In this document: piece after piece, positions 1-7,600 of the stretch
Layout of the letters: every line of letters begins with the position of its first letter
Numbering within the stretch: the stretch's first letter is position 1
IMG/VR virus record: IMGVR_UViG_3300007541_000267
Coordinates: 1-21,851 of that record
Origin: a virus
Length of the DNA: 21,851 nt
Reading direction: 5' to 3' (one strand)
Notes under the pieces: generated by a model
The model's input: the letters and a program-made list of their open reading frames with translations, nothing else
Database searches by the model: none
Told to the model about the DNA's origin: nothing
Made by a program: the position numbers and the translations under genes

Positions 1-1
1 C

Positions 2-328
2 AACGTGTACCGCATCATCTCCACCACCCCGCGCAGCACCACCTCCGACACCACGGTGATGGAGTTCTTCCTGCGCACCAACCCGATGATCCAGTCGATC
101 GAGCCCCTCAACGAGCTCGAGGCCGGCAAGTCCGGTGGCGCCCTGTCCAAGGACCGGATCATGGTGTACGACCGCAGCCCCGACAAGCTGCAGCTGCACA
201 TCCCCCAACCCCTGGAGTTCCTGCCGCCCCTGCGTCAGGCTCTGGAGTTCACCGTTGCTGCGCACGCACGCATCGGCGGCCTCTCGCTCTACTACCCGAA
301 GAGCGCCCTGGTTCTTGAAAAGGCTTGA
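2..328 (+). CDS. Major capsid protein, DUF2184-like, C-terminal part
   Basis: The reading frame is already open at the left edge of the window, so this is the last 108 residues of a longer gene. The end of the protein carries the pattern I associate with DUF2184-type phage major capsid proteins: a segment with YDRSPDKLQLHIPQPLEFLP, followed by a conserved AHARIGGLSLYYPKSAL strand near the C-terminus. This protein would form the icosahedral head shell. Its place just before small connector genes fits a head gene at the end of the head module. The internal GTG at position 5 is probably not the true start, because the frame continues upstream and the matched domain is much longer. Codons end almost always in C or G. 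The family call is from remembered motif similarity, not a search. Confidence 0.75.
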   Translation, partial: NVYRIISTTPRSTTSDTTVMEFFLRTNPMIQSIEPLNELEAGKSGGALSKDRIMVYDRSPDKLQLHIPQPLEFLPPLRQALEFTVAAHARIGGLSLYYPKSALVLEKA

Positions 329-367
329 CCTATTCCTGAATCAGTCATCCTTCATCTCGTCCTAGCC

Positions 368-781
368 ATGATCCTTGTTTACCGCCCCGAACTTGAAAAC
401 CCCCCGATGGATAAGGAGTGCACCATCGGGTTCTCGTTCGTCGGGGGCGGCGGCCTGCCCGAACACATCCAGATCAACGCGGGCGTCACCCGCGACTTCC
501 CCGAAGCGATCTGGAGCAAGATCCAGGACTACGACGTGGTGAAGACCCTCCTCAAGCTCGGCGCCCTGCGCATCGAGACCGAGGACAAGGAGACCACCGA
601 GCCCGCCTCGGCCCAGGACGTGGACAGCATCCACGACCTCCCCATCGCGCTGGCCCTTGAGCTGATCGAATCCTCCTTCGATCCTCAGCAGCTGCGCCGT
701 TGGGAAGCCAAAGAGCAGCGGATCAAGGTGCGCAACGCCATCGGCAAGCGCATCACCGCCATTACTGAGGGCAACGGCTGA
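368..781 (+). CDS. Small head/connector-region protein, FluMu-like
   Basis: This 137-residue protein lies between the capsid gene and the DUF4054 connector gene. The first half has a glycine-rich stretch (FVGGGGLPEHIQINAGVT) followed by AIWSKIQDYDVVKTLLKLGA, which resembles short phage proteins with a Mu-like FluMu N-terminal domain. The second half is helical and charged (RRWEAKEQRIKVRNAIGKRI), also a recurring ending in that group. No enzymatic motif is visible. The start is uncertain: ATG at 368 has no clear ribosome binding site, and ATG at 407 (MDKECTIGF) is a reasonable alternative. Its stop overlaps the next start as TGATG, so the two are probably translationally coupled. The role is unknown; head completion or connector assembly is inferred from position only. 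Confidence 0.7.
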   Translation: MILVYRPELENPPMDKECTIGFSFVGGGGLPEHIQINAGVTRDFPEAIWSKIQDYDVVKTLLKLGALRIETEDKETTEPASAQDVDSIHDLPIALALELIESSFDPQQLRRWEAKEQRIKVRNAIGKRITAITEGNG

Positions 782-1089
782 TGACCGTCCCCTCGAGCGC
801 TGAGTTCCTCTCCCGCTTCCCCGAGTTCGGCGAACAGTCGACCTCGGTGGTGGAAGGCGCTCTCGCCGAGGCCGGCCGCTCCGCCAACGCCGAGGTCTGG
901 GGCACGGTCCACACCGACGCCGTCAGCTACCTCGCCGCCCACCTGCTCGCCATCCGCACCATGCAGATCGGCCTGCAGGTCGAGGCCCAATCCGGCTCCC
1001 CCGCCGGCGAAGGCCTCGCCGCCACGCTCTACGGCCAGGAGTACCAACGCCTGCTCACCAGCAGGCCCATCTGTGGATTCGCGCTGTAG
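781..1089 (+). CDS. DUF4054-like head-tail connector protein
   Basis: This 102-residue protein begins with FLSRFPEFGEQ, continues with a helix ending in VSYLAAHLLAIRT, and closes with LYGQEYQRLL followed by a glycine-containing tail. That order (RFPEF, then YLAAHLL, then YGxxYxxL) is the signature I know from DUF4054 proteins, which sit next to capsid genes and act as head-tail connector or adaptor subunits below the portal. It is slightly shorter than the roughly 120-130 residues I expect for the family. It overlaps the preceding gene by one base and is followed by a stopper-type candidate and a gp10-like gene, the usual order of neck genes. Only the family assignment rests on sequence; the ring function is known for related connectors and inferred here. 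Confidence 0.75.
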   Translation: MTVPSSAEFLSRFPEFGEQSTSVVEGALAEAGRSANAEVWGTVHTDAVSYLAAHLLAIRTMQIGLQVEAQSGSPAGEGLAATLYGQEYQRLLTSRPICGFAL

Positions 1090-1091
1090 CC

Positions 1092-1490
1092 ATGGCGATC
1101 CCAGCCACAACCATCGCCGCCTACGCCCCCTGGGGTAACGCCCAGCTGGCGTTTGAGATCGCCACCGGGGTCACCACCACCGACCCCGCCACCGGCAACG
1201 CCGTCCAATCCACCGAGCTCGTCGAATACCTCGCCGCCCTCAGCCTCCAGGCACCCTCCTGGAAAGCGGAGCCCGGCGCCGACACCACCACCTACTCCTG
1301 CCGCGGGCGCCTCCTCAGCCCCGCCATCCTCGACCCCCGCATCACCAACGGCTCCCAGGCCGAAGCGGTGATCAACGGCACCCGAGGACGGTTCGAACTG
1401 GTCTTCGACCTGGGCATGGACGCCTACCACCGGCGCGACCTCCGCCAGCAGATCCAAGGCACCTTCCGCATCGTCGGAGGTCACCACTGA
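1092..1490 (+). CDS. Hypothetical neck protein, possible head-tail stopper
   Basis: This 132-residue protein begins two bases after the preceding stop. It has no signal peptide, no membrane segment and no catalytic motif. A middle segment (STELVEYLAALSLQAPSWKA) leads into a beta-rich half with TYSCRGRLLSP and a final RGRFELVFDLGMDAYHRRDL stretch, a mix that would suit a small beta-barrel. The position between a DUF4054 connector and an HK97 gp10-like protein is where many siphoviruses place the head-closure stopper, so that role is the best guess. I do not recognise the sequence family itself. Codon use is strongly C-ending, like its neighbours. Its stop overlaps the next start (TGATG at 1488-1492). 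Confidence 0.7.
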   Translation: MAIPATTIAAYAPWGNAQLAFEIATGVTTTDPATGNAVQSTELVEYLAALSLQAPSWKAEPGADTTTYSCRGRLLSPAILDPRITNGSQAEAVINGTRGRFELVFDLGMDAYHRRDLRQQIQGTFRIVGGHH

Positions 1491-1864
1491 TGGCCCCTCG
1501 CCGCCGCCAGCTGAACCAGGCACTCGAAGCCGCCACGGCCCAGGCCGTCCGGCAACTCGGCACCTGGCTCGACGCCCGCTTCACCGAGGAAATCTCCGCC
1601 GTGAAGTGGGACTACCCCACCCCTCCAAAGGTGCGGGACATCGTCGACACCGGCCGGCTCCGCGCCAGCCAGACCCGCGTGGTCAACGCCGACGGCTCGA
1701 TCACCTTCACCTGGCCCGTCGAATACGCCGGCCAAGTCCACGAGGGCGGAGTTGCCACCACCGGCCTCCGCTTCCCCGGCCGCCCCTGGACGAAGGCTCC
1801 TCTCGAGGAGGCCCCGGCCAAGTTCGGCCAACTGCTGCGCTCTGCGCTGGAGGCCCAGCAGTGA
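1490..1864 (+). CDS. HK97 gp10-like neck/tail completion protein
   Basis: This 124-residue protein has a basic, helical N-terminus followed by the block DIVDTGRLRASQTRVVNAD, then FTWPVEYAGQVHEGG, and RPWTKAPLEEAP near the end. The sequence VDTGRLRxS, a YAxxVHEG element and RPW is typical of HK97 gp10-like proteins, which help join tail to head or finish the tail top. The start ATG at 1490 is preceded by GGAGG at 1476-1480 with a 9-nt spacer, which supports it. The gene lies immediately before the tail terminator gene, the standard place for this family. The exact structural role varies between phages (neck type 1 or tail completion) and is inferred. Confidence 0.78.
   Translation: MAPRRRQLNQALEAATAQAVRQLGTWLDARFTEEISAVKWDYPTPPKVRDIVDTGRLRASQTRVVNADGSITFTWPVEYAGQVHEGGVATTGLRFPGRPWTKAPLEEAPAKFGQLLRSALEAQQ
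1849..1853 (+). promoter_or_regulatory. Ribosome binding site deciding the GTG start at 1861
   Basis: GGAGG lies 7 nt before GTG at 1861, inside the end of the gp10-like gene. This is a full Shine-Dalgarno match at ideal spacing. It supports a GTG start that overlaps the previous stop codon (GTGA) over a longer reading frame that begins at 1606 within the upstream gene. Confidence 0.75.
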
Positions 1865-2334
1865 CGATCTCCACCCAGTGCCCCCCGGTCACCGCGCTGC
1901 GGCGCACCCTTGAGCTCCACATCCTCGACCTCTACGAGAGCGACGGGACCACCCTCAAGGCGTACACCGCCTGGCCCGGGCACTACACGCTCCCCGACGC
2001 CAGCCGCGTTCCCGCGGTCTACGTCACCGGCGCCTCGATGGTCCCCTCCAACTGGACCATCACCGGCATCGAGTGCGTCATCGAGGACGTCCCCGAGATC
2101 ACCAGCCCCGGTTCGATCGGCGGCGTCATCTCCTTCGAGAGCTGGAACGTCCGCTTCACGAACTACGGCACCAAGGAAGGCACTCGCATGCCGGCATCCC
2201 TGCTGGACATCGCCCGTCGCCTGGCGCGGGCCTTCCCCCGGGACCAGGTCACCTACCTGTCCCGCACCGAGGCGACCTTCGAGTCCCTCACGGCACGCAT
2301 CCGCGGCGCCGTCCTGAACCCCCCGATCCCTTAA
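1861..2334 (+). CDS. Tail terminator-like protein
   Basis: This 157-residue protein starts at GTG 1861, overlapping the preceding stop as GTGA, with GGAGG seven bases upstream. It begins with an N-terminal helix (VTALRRTLELHILDLYE), then a beta-rich core, and ends with a helix (MPASLLDIARRLARAFPRDQ) and a final strand segment. Tail terminators of siphoviruses are of this size and sit between the gp10-like gene and the major tail protein, where they cap the finished tail tube and provide the surface that binds the head. I see no diagnostic motif, so the call depends mainly on size and gene order. An in-frame ATG at 1606 would add 85 residues read from another frame of the gp10-like gene and is not accepted. 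Confidence 0.65.
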   Translation: MTISTQCPPVTALRRTLELHILDLYESDGTTLKAYTAWPGHYTLPDASRVPAVYVTGASMVPSNWTITGIECVIEDVPEITSPGSIGGVISFESWNVRFTNYGTKEGTRMPASLLDIARRLARAFPRDQVTYLSRTEATFESLTARIRGAVLNPPIP

Positions 2335-2346
2335 GGAGTCCCCACC

Positions 2347-3351
2347 ATGGCCGACTACGCCATCGGGCTGTCGTTCCACAAGGCGCACCGGACGATCGTC
2401 CGCGCCGTGGATCTGACCCCGCCCGCCCGCTACTTCGCCACCCGCGATAGCGCCGGCTACATCACCCTGCCCATCCTCGAGACCGGCAAGTCCTACGTCG
2501 AAATCCAGGGCATCACCAACACCAGCTTCCAGATCAACGACAACAACCAGGAGTTCCGCCTCCTGGGCGATGACGGCTGGATGGACTCCGTGATCACTGG
2601 GTCCTCGGTGCAAGCCTCGGTGACCGCCTACTTCCTCAAGGACGCCGAAATCCCCGCCGGTGGCGTCGATCCCGTCTTCCGCGGCAACTACGACGAGGGC
2701 TTCGACCTCATCCAGAAGGCCCGCTACAACAAGGACTACGAGATCTACGTCGAGTTCCTCAAGGAGCTGGGCCAGGCCGACGGCAGCACCGGCAACTTCA
2801 TCTACGACTTCACCGGCTTCAACGCCGTGGTGCAGAACTACTCGGAGAACCTCACCGCCGAGGGCCTCACCGAGATCTCCTTCGACCTGATGTCCCGGGC
2901 CCGCCCCGTCTTCGGTCGCTACGACGCCGGCGCCAGCCGCATCAGCTTCGGCAACGTCCAGTCCTCGCTGCTCTTCCTGGTGAACGGCACCCGCCAGGCC
3001 GCCACGAGCCCGGCCGACAACGCCGACAGCGTGGCCGTGGGCGACGACATCACCGTCACCTACACCAGCGACGGCACCGCCCCGCTCACCCAGCTCTCCC
3101 TGGGCCAGAGCGACGGCTCCGGCTTCAGCCTCGAGAACGCCTCCACCGGCGCCAAAGTGCCCGCCACGGTCTCCCTGGCCTCCAACGTGGTCACCATCAA
3201 CCCGAGCGCGAACCTGGCCGCCGGCACCATCTTCCGCCTCGTCATCGCCGACGGCGCCATCACCCAGGCCGTCGACGCCTCCGGGACCGCTTCCGCTTCG
3301 GGCATCAAACGCCCCCTGCAGGGCCTCACCACCACCTTCAAGACCGCTTGA
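2347..3351 (+). CDS. Major tail (tube) protein with C-terminal Ig-like domain
   Basis: This 334-residue protein should form the stacked rings of the tail tube. AAGGAG at 2333-2338, 8 nt before the ATG, is the strongest ribosome binding site in the area, as expected for an abundant protein. Residues 1 to about 205 look like the tube domain (for example GKSYVEIQGITNTSFQIND and GNFIYDFTGFNAVVQNYSEN). From about residue 211 a separate beta-sandwich follows, with SPADNADSVAVGDDITVTYT and FRLVIADGAI; this matches the bacterial Ig-like fold of the Big_5/SbsA type. Such domains usually decorate the outside of the tube and may bind cell-surface sugars. An intrinsic terminator lies 25 nt after the stop. 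The tube call follows from position, size and the added Ig domain; the tube half was not matched to a named family. Confidence 0.8.
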   Translation: MADYAIGLSFHKAHRTIVRAVDLTPPARYFATRDSAGYITLPILETGKSYVEIQGITNTSFQINDNNQEFRLLGDDGWMDSVITGSSVQASVTAYFLKDAEIPAGGVDPVFRGNYDEGFDLIQKARYNKDYEIYVEFLKELGQADGSTGNFIYDFTGFNAVVQNYSENLTAEGLTEISFDLMSRARPVFGRYDAGASRISFGNVQSSLLFLVNGTRQAATSPADNADSVAVGDDITVTYTSDGTAPLTQLSLGQSDGSGFSLENASTGAKVPATVSLASNVVTINPSANLAAGTIFRLVIADGAITQAVDASGTASASGIKRPLQGLTTTFKTA

Positions 3352-3375
3352 TCCCCGAGCTCGGTCCCTTCACCT

Positions 3376-3397
3376 GGCCCCTTCCCGGGGCCTTTTT
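3376..3397 (+). terminator. Intrinsic terminator after the major tail gene
   Basis: A 6-bp all G/C stem, GGCCCC (3376-3381) and GGGGCC (3387-3392), with loop TTCCC, is followed directly by five T residues (3393-3397). It lies 25 nt after the major tail protein stop and before the first ATG of the next gene. It would reduce transcription into the chaperone and tape measure genes, or give the major tail gene a stable mRNA end. It also marks a sharp fall in GC content. Confidence 0.8.
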
Positions 3398-3407
3398 ATT
3401 GGCACAA

Positions 3408-3650
3408 ATGCAGCACGATCTTCTTATAGACCCGATCAACACGGTCTTTGCTATTAACTGTCTGGAAGAGGGCGACACACTCCACTGCGGCGCCCTCTAC
3501 CTGGAACCCCTCGTCCAGAGCCATCGTATCCGCTTAGCGTATGACGGCGCTAGTCTGGAGGTGGAAATTCCCCCCGAGCTCGTCAACCAGCCAACGCCGT
3601 ATCAGGCTTGGCAGGTTGTACTCCCTATCCACAATGAGCAAGTACGCTAG
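3408..3650 (+). CDS. Hypothetical 80-residue protein before tail chaperones
   Basis: I do not recognise this small protein. It has an acidic, mixed alpha/beta sequence with LLIDPINTVFAINCLEEGDT near the start and RLAYDGASLEVEIPPELV in the middle, with no membrane segment or metal-binding motif. The ATG at 3408 was chosen because it lies after the terminator hairpin. A TTG at 3348 in the same frame would overlap the tail protein stop and translate through the hairpin, which is less likely. No ribosome binding site is obvious at 3408. The stop overlaps the start of the chaperone gene by 17 bases. Codon use is mixed, unlike the C-ending codons just upstream. It may belong to the tail chaperone group by position. 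Confidence 0.55.
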   Translation: MQHDLLIDPINTVFAINCLEEGDTLHCGALYLEPLVQSHRIRLAYDGASLEVEIPPELVNQPTPYQAWQVVLPIHNEQVR

Positions 3651-4146
3651 TCTTTTATTCTCTCCTGAAGAGTACTACGAAATCGGACCCTTCAGGTTCC
3701 CTATTTACCATGATCTTGTGCCAGGTGAAGCCCGAGGCATAGAGGAGTTGGCACGAAAACAGTCTAGGCATACGTTTAACTCAATCAAGCTAGCAAAGAC
3801 AATCGCTAAAGACAAAAACATTACCACTCAAGAAGCCATTGATCTACTCGGTAGCGGAACCGACGACAACCAAGACATCTTCTTTGAGTACGCTGCAGAA
3901 TTAGAACAGCTTCAGCAAATGAGCGTTGGCGCTGTAGAGCATAAAGTTAAACACGTCACGTTGTTTATGAAGTTTCGAGGAGAAGTGAAGCTGCCAAAAG
4001 CAAAAGACTATACAAAATTAGAAGACTGGACAGAAGAAGACACTGAAAGCATACCCAATAAAATGCTGAACAAAATAACTGAGTTTATATCTTGGGAGCA
4101 AAATGGTTGGCCCAAAGATAACGAGGGAAACGAAGAGGCGGAGTAA
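3634..4146 (+). CDS. Tail assembly chaperone, gpG-like (short product)
   Basis: This 170-residue, highly charged protein sits directly before the tape measure gene, where siphoviruses carry the G and G-T tail assembly chaperones. These coat the tape measure protein before the tube forms around it and are not part of the finished virion. Residues 30-60 are basic and helical (ARKQSRHTFNSIKLAKTIAK), and the middle contains a long helical stretch (FFEYAAELEQLQQMSVGAVE). The end is acidic (DNEGNEEAE). The start at ATG 3634 (MSKYASLLF) avoids the 110-base overlap that an ATG at 3541 would need. A slippery heptamer lies 13 bases before the stop codon, so a fraction of ribosomes should shift to the T frame. 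The family call rests on position, size and the frameshift arrangement. Confidence 0.75.
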   Translation: MSKYASLLFSPEEYYEIGPFRFPIYHDLVPGEARGIEELARKQSRHTFNSIKLAKTIAKDKNITTQEAIDLLGSGTDDNQDIFFEYAAELEQLQQMSVGAVEHKVKHVTLFMKFRGEVKLPKAKDYTKLEDWTEEDTESIPNKMLNKITEFISWEQNGWPKDNEGNEEAE

Positions 4147-4162
4147 CCAAGAAAGTTACTCC
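4125..4162 (+). promoter_or_regulatory. Programmed -1 ribosomal frameshift signal (GGGAAAC + hairpin)
   Basis: GGGAAAC at 4125-4131 is in the correct register of the G frame (G GGA AAC), the same type as the lambda GGGAAAG slip site. After an 8-nt spacer, GGAGTAAC (4140-4147) pairs perfectly with GTTACTCC (4155-4162) around a 7-nt loop. The loop bases CAAGA (4148-4152) could also pair with TCTTG (4178-4182), which would give a pseudoknot. The G stop codon lies inside the stem. The -1 frame is closed by TAA at 4119-4121 and then stays open to 4601, so slippage can only work in a window of about 22 bases, and the heptamer is inside it. Confidence 0.88.
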
Positions 4163-4601
4163 AGAGAGTACTCTTAGTCTTGCAGAAACCATACTAAAAA
4201 CACCAGTCACAGACTGGGATGAGCTTTACCTACGCATAAAGCTATCCGCTCTAGGGCACGAGTTTGGTGCGCATAAGTTTCTGAGGACTCCTGTAGGCGT
4301 AATAAGACTACTACTCTCCCGCATCAATAACGAAGAACAGCGCCTAGCTAATATCCACTCTATTACCGCAGCCAGCTTAGCTCATGTAGTTGTGAGCGTC
4401 GCTCATGGATTGTCAGGCTCTAAAAAGCCTGCACCTCAGATAAAGCCGAAAGACTTTTTGCCATTTCCTAACTGGGACGAAGCTAATAGTAACAGTAAAG
4501 AAACGGCGGATGAAGCAACACGCTTTGTCCTGAGCCAACTAATACAAAAGCGTCGCATACCAGTTCACGTTTTTGTAGCGCTCATGCAAAGCGGAACCTG
4601 A
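4131..4601 (+). CDS. T part of the G-T tail assembly chaperone fusion
   Basis: This frame has no ATG near its beginning and is expected only as the end of a fusion made by -1 slippage: join(3634..4131, 4131..4601), 322 residues, of which 156 come from this part. The T segment starts with the basic linker RRGGVTKK, then a helical domain (TDWDELYLRIKLSALGHEF), a helix with NNEEQRLANIHSITAA, and the ending region APQIKPKDFLPFPNWDEA, an element I associate with siphovirus T-type chaperones. In lambda, G binds the tape measure and T recruits tube subunits; the same division of work is inferred here. A GTG at 4392 could in theory start a 69-residue product but would cut the domain. The stop is 55 bases before the tape measure gene. 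Confidence 0.8.
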   Translation, partial: RRGGVTKKVTPESTLSLAETILKTPVTDWDELYLRIKLSALGHEFGAHKFLRTPVGVIRLLLSRINNEEQRLANIHSITAASLAHVVVSVAHGLSGSKKPAPQIKPKDFLPFPNWDEANSNSKETADEATRFVLSQLIQKRRIPVHVFVALMQSGT

Positions 4602-4656
4602 CTCAACTACGAGCGCTAGCATAGAGCGAAAGGCCCTGATTCACACGGAGCAAGGG

Positions 4657-7600
4657 ATGGCTGGACAGGAATACAGGGTAAGAATCACAGCCGAAACAAA
4701 GAGTGCTACCGACAAGATAGATAGCGTACAGAATAGCCTTAACAATCTAACAGACAAAGCGCATAATATCAAACTAAACATGGACGCTAATGCCGTCCGT
4801 GATAGCGCGCGCCATGCAGAAGATATAGCGAAAAACCTCAAAGCCAGTAAAGCCTCTATCCAAGAAGCCAGCGGCTTCAGCATCGTCTCCGGCGACTCGC
4901 TCTCGCGTGCGACCGCCCTTGCTTCGACGTTCTACGGTATCCGCAAGGATATCGGAGGCATCAACGCGGATCTGGGCAAAGCCACCCAGAAGACGAATCT
5001 GTCCGAGTTCATGCGGACAAATCAGTTCCTAGACCGCGTCCTGGAAAATTCGCGCAGCCGTACCCGCGAGATCGTAGAGACCTACAAGAACATCCGCGAG
5101 CTACCGGGAACGGGAGAAGTTCTCGGTCCTGTTGAGAATTTCGCCCGGGTCAAAGCGTGGGAGACCTACGGTGATCAAATCGCCGGAGCAACAGTACAGG
5201 CTGCGAAAGACTCCGTAGTCGCCAGTGCCCAGAAGACAAAAGACTTTTTCTACGGAGACATCGTCAAAGAGTTCAACGTCGGGCTTAATACCACAATCGA
5301 TAATCTCGCCAGGATCGGCCTGGCGATTCAAGGCGTACAGCTCTTAGTCGGCCCCCTGGCAGCCGCTTGGTCTGCGGCATTCGACGCCATCATCGGCCAG
5401 AACATCAGGCTCGAACAGACCATTCTCTCAACCCAGACGACTCTAGCCTCTACGGGCAGAGTCATCGATCAAGCCACGGGCTTCGAGCTGACCGACCCCC
5501 TACAGAAGATCCAAGCCCTCGAGGGCGGAGTGCGCCAAGCGATCGACAACATCCGCATTCGCTCTCTGGATCTCGCTGGTGTGACATCCCAGCAGATCAT
5601 CGAGATCTTCGGTGTTGTCGCCACATCGATCAGCCAGGTCAACGGCACATTAAAGGACGCTGAAGATCTTGCTATTAGCTTCACCGCCGCTCTCGGTACA
5701 CTCGGTATCCCCTTCTTCCAGGCTCGTCAAGAAATAGGTTCGATCCTTGGAGGTTATATCACTGAAGATTCTCTACTTGCGAAGAGACTTCAAATAAGCA
5801 ATCAAGACATCGCCAAAGCCAAAAGTAGTGTTGATGGTGTTGTCGGCTATCTACAAAAGAAACTCGAAACTGCAGTAGCCGGCCAAGCCATTCAAGCCAG
5901 AGGTTTTGCTGGTGTTACTTCTAACATCCAAGAAATCTTTGAAGTCCTGGCTCAGAACATAGGTGCGCCCCTGCTGGAGCCCCTGGTCGGTGGGCTGACT
6001 GTGATCTACGAGACCCTGAAGAGGGTCCAGGGTGTTGTCACCGAGGTCGGTAAGTTCCTTTCAACAACCATCGCCAGCACCATCACAGGCATAGCCAATA
6101 TCTTCAAAAGCACCCGTCTAGCCGAGGGCGCTCGCAAACTTCTAGACAGCATTGCGGCTCCTTACAAACAACTCGCCTTTGCCATCGAGCTCGGTCTCGG
6201 TGGTAAAGGCCAGAACCTACTGCAGCAATGGTTGAACGGAACTGCAAAAATCCCCCCGGTCATGGAGGGAATTGTCAATGCCCTCCGAAGCTTCGGTAAC
6301 TTTCTGAAGCTTCAACTGGAGTTGATTACCCAGCCTATTCAACAGCTTATCGATCAAACTCGCGACCTCGCCGGAGGCGGGGCCGGTATCGCGCAGCGCG
6401 TAGCAAGAATTGCCTCCATTCCATTCGGCAACTTTATTGAGTTCACCCAGACATTCACAATGGGCTGGGATACCATTACAACAACAATAGCCGAAGCAAC
6501 AAGAGTTCTCGCCAAGTTTGTCGTCACCCTGGGCAAACTCAAAATCACAGAGTTTACAGCGCAGATTCGAGCTGCTGCTGCCGTGTTTGAGGTATTCGGC
6601 AGTGTCCTGCTGGGCCGACTGAATCTGGCCATATCGTTCTTCGATACTTTCGCGAATGTAGCCGGGTCTGAACTGGCCAAGTTCACGGTATCACTACTGG
6701 CAATCAACAAGCTAATCAATCAAACAGACTTCTTCGGAATAAAAGGAATAGCTATATGGGCTGTACAGACGAGACAGATATTCGGACAGCTCATCGGCGA
6801 TGCCAAGCTCTTTGTCAAAGGCTTCAAAGACGCCGGCAACATATCTGGCTTTACGGATAATGTCGCAGCGAGTTACTCTAAACTCTTTTCTCTGCAAGCG
6901 CAGAGCAAGAATCCAGTCATCGCCAACCAGGCACAGATCGCTGCCACCGAGCAGGCCATCAAAGGGCTTAACACCCAGATGGCAGCCCAGGGGGTGGGCG
7001 CCGCCAAGATGGCGGAGTACAGCAAAGAACTGACCACAGCGCAACAACGGCTGGTTGAACTGCGTAAGACCCAGGAATCCTTCACCCGAGCTCAGCGTGC
7101 GACCGCCGGCGTGCAAATGCTGTTCGGCGGCGGTAAGGAAATCGAGGCGGCCCGCGAAGCGGCACGCCAGGCCTCCGTTCTCGCAAGCGGTGCCGCCACA
7201 GCTCGCGGGCTCGAAGGCGCTCTCGAAGCCCTTCGAATCAAGCTGGGCATGACCAAGGAGGAGTTTAGATCCCTCGGGGGTGCCGCCAAAGCCGCAGGTA
7301 AATCCATCCAGACCTTCATTACTACAACAGCGCTGATCAACATCGGTTTCACCGCTCTTTCTTTGGGAATCGCAGCCGGTATTTCCTGGTGGCAGCAGTA
7401 CGAAGAACGGGTCAAGGCAGCGCGCCTAGAAACCATGAAGATGGCTTCCGTCAACAAGATCCTCAACAGTGGCTGGAGCTCCACCATCCAGGCAGCGGAG
7501 GGCGGTGACGTCGCTTCTCAACTCAAGCTCGACAACCTGCGTAGCGAAGCCCAAGCAGCCATATCAATCCAACAGGACAAACAAGCAAAGTTAGCGGAAC

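Noticed and set aside
1606-1860. Upstream extension of the tail terminator frame to ATG 1606
   Set aside because: It overlaps the gp10-like gene in another frame, gives a proline/arginine/histidine-rich sequence typical of a shadow frame in GC-rich DNA, and GTG 1861 has an ideal GGAGG site.
1612-2613. Long open frame on the minus strand (333 codons)
   Set aside because: It runs opposite three well-supported genes in GC-rich DNA, where third-base bias keeps antisense frames open. The product is low-complexity Gly/Asp/Val-rich with no recognisable domain.
3348-3407. TTG start for the 80-residue gene, adding 20 residues
   Set aside because: It would translate through the terminator stem and T-run; the ATG at 3408 after the hairpin is simpler.
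3399-3430. Promoter with TTGGCA and TATAGA after the terminator
   Set aside because: The spacing is 20 nt and the -10 match is 4 of 6; transcription would begin after the start codon of the next gene.
3541-3633. ATG 3541 as start of the G chaperone
   Set aside because: It would overlap the previous gene by 110 bases and adds an Arg/Ser/Trp-rich stretch unlike the rest; ATG 3634 gives a 17-base overlap.
4165-4174. Perfect 10-bp palindrome AGAGTACTCT
   Set aside because: Palindromes of this length occur by chance in such a window. It lies within the T frame and is not needed for the frameshift stem.
4392-4601. Separate small gene starting at GTG 4392
   Set aside because: The same frame is open back to 4122 and continues the chaperone domain; a -1 frameshift from G explains the whole frame better.
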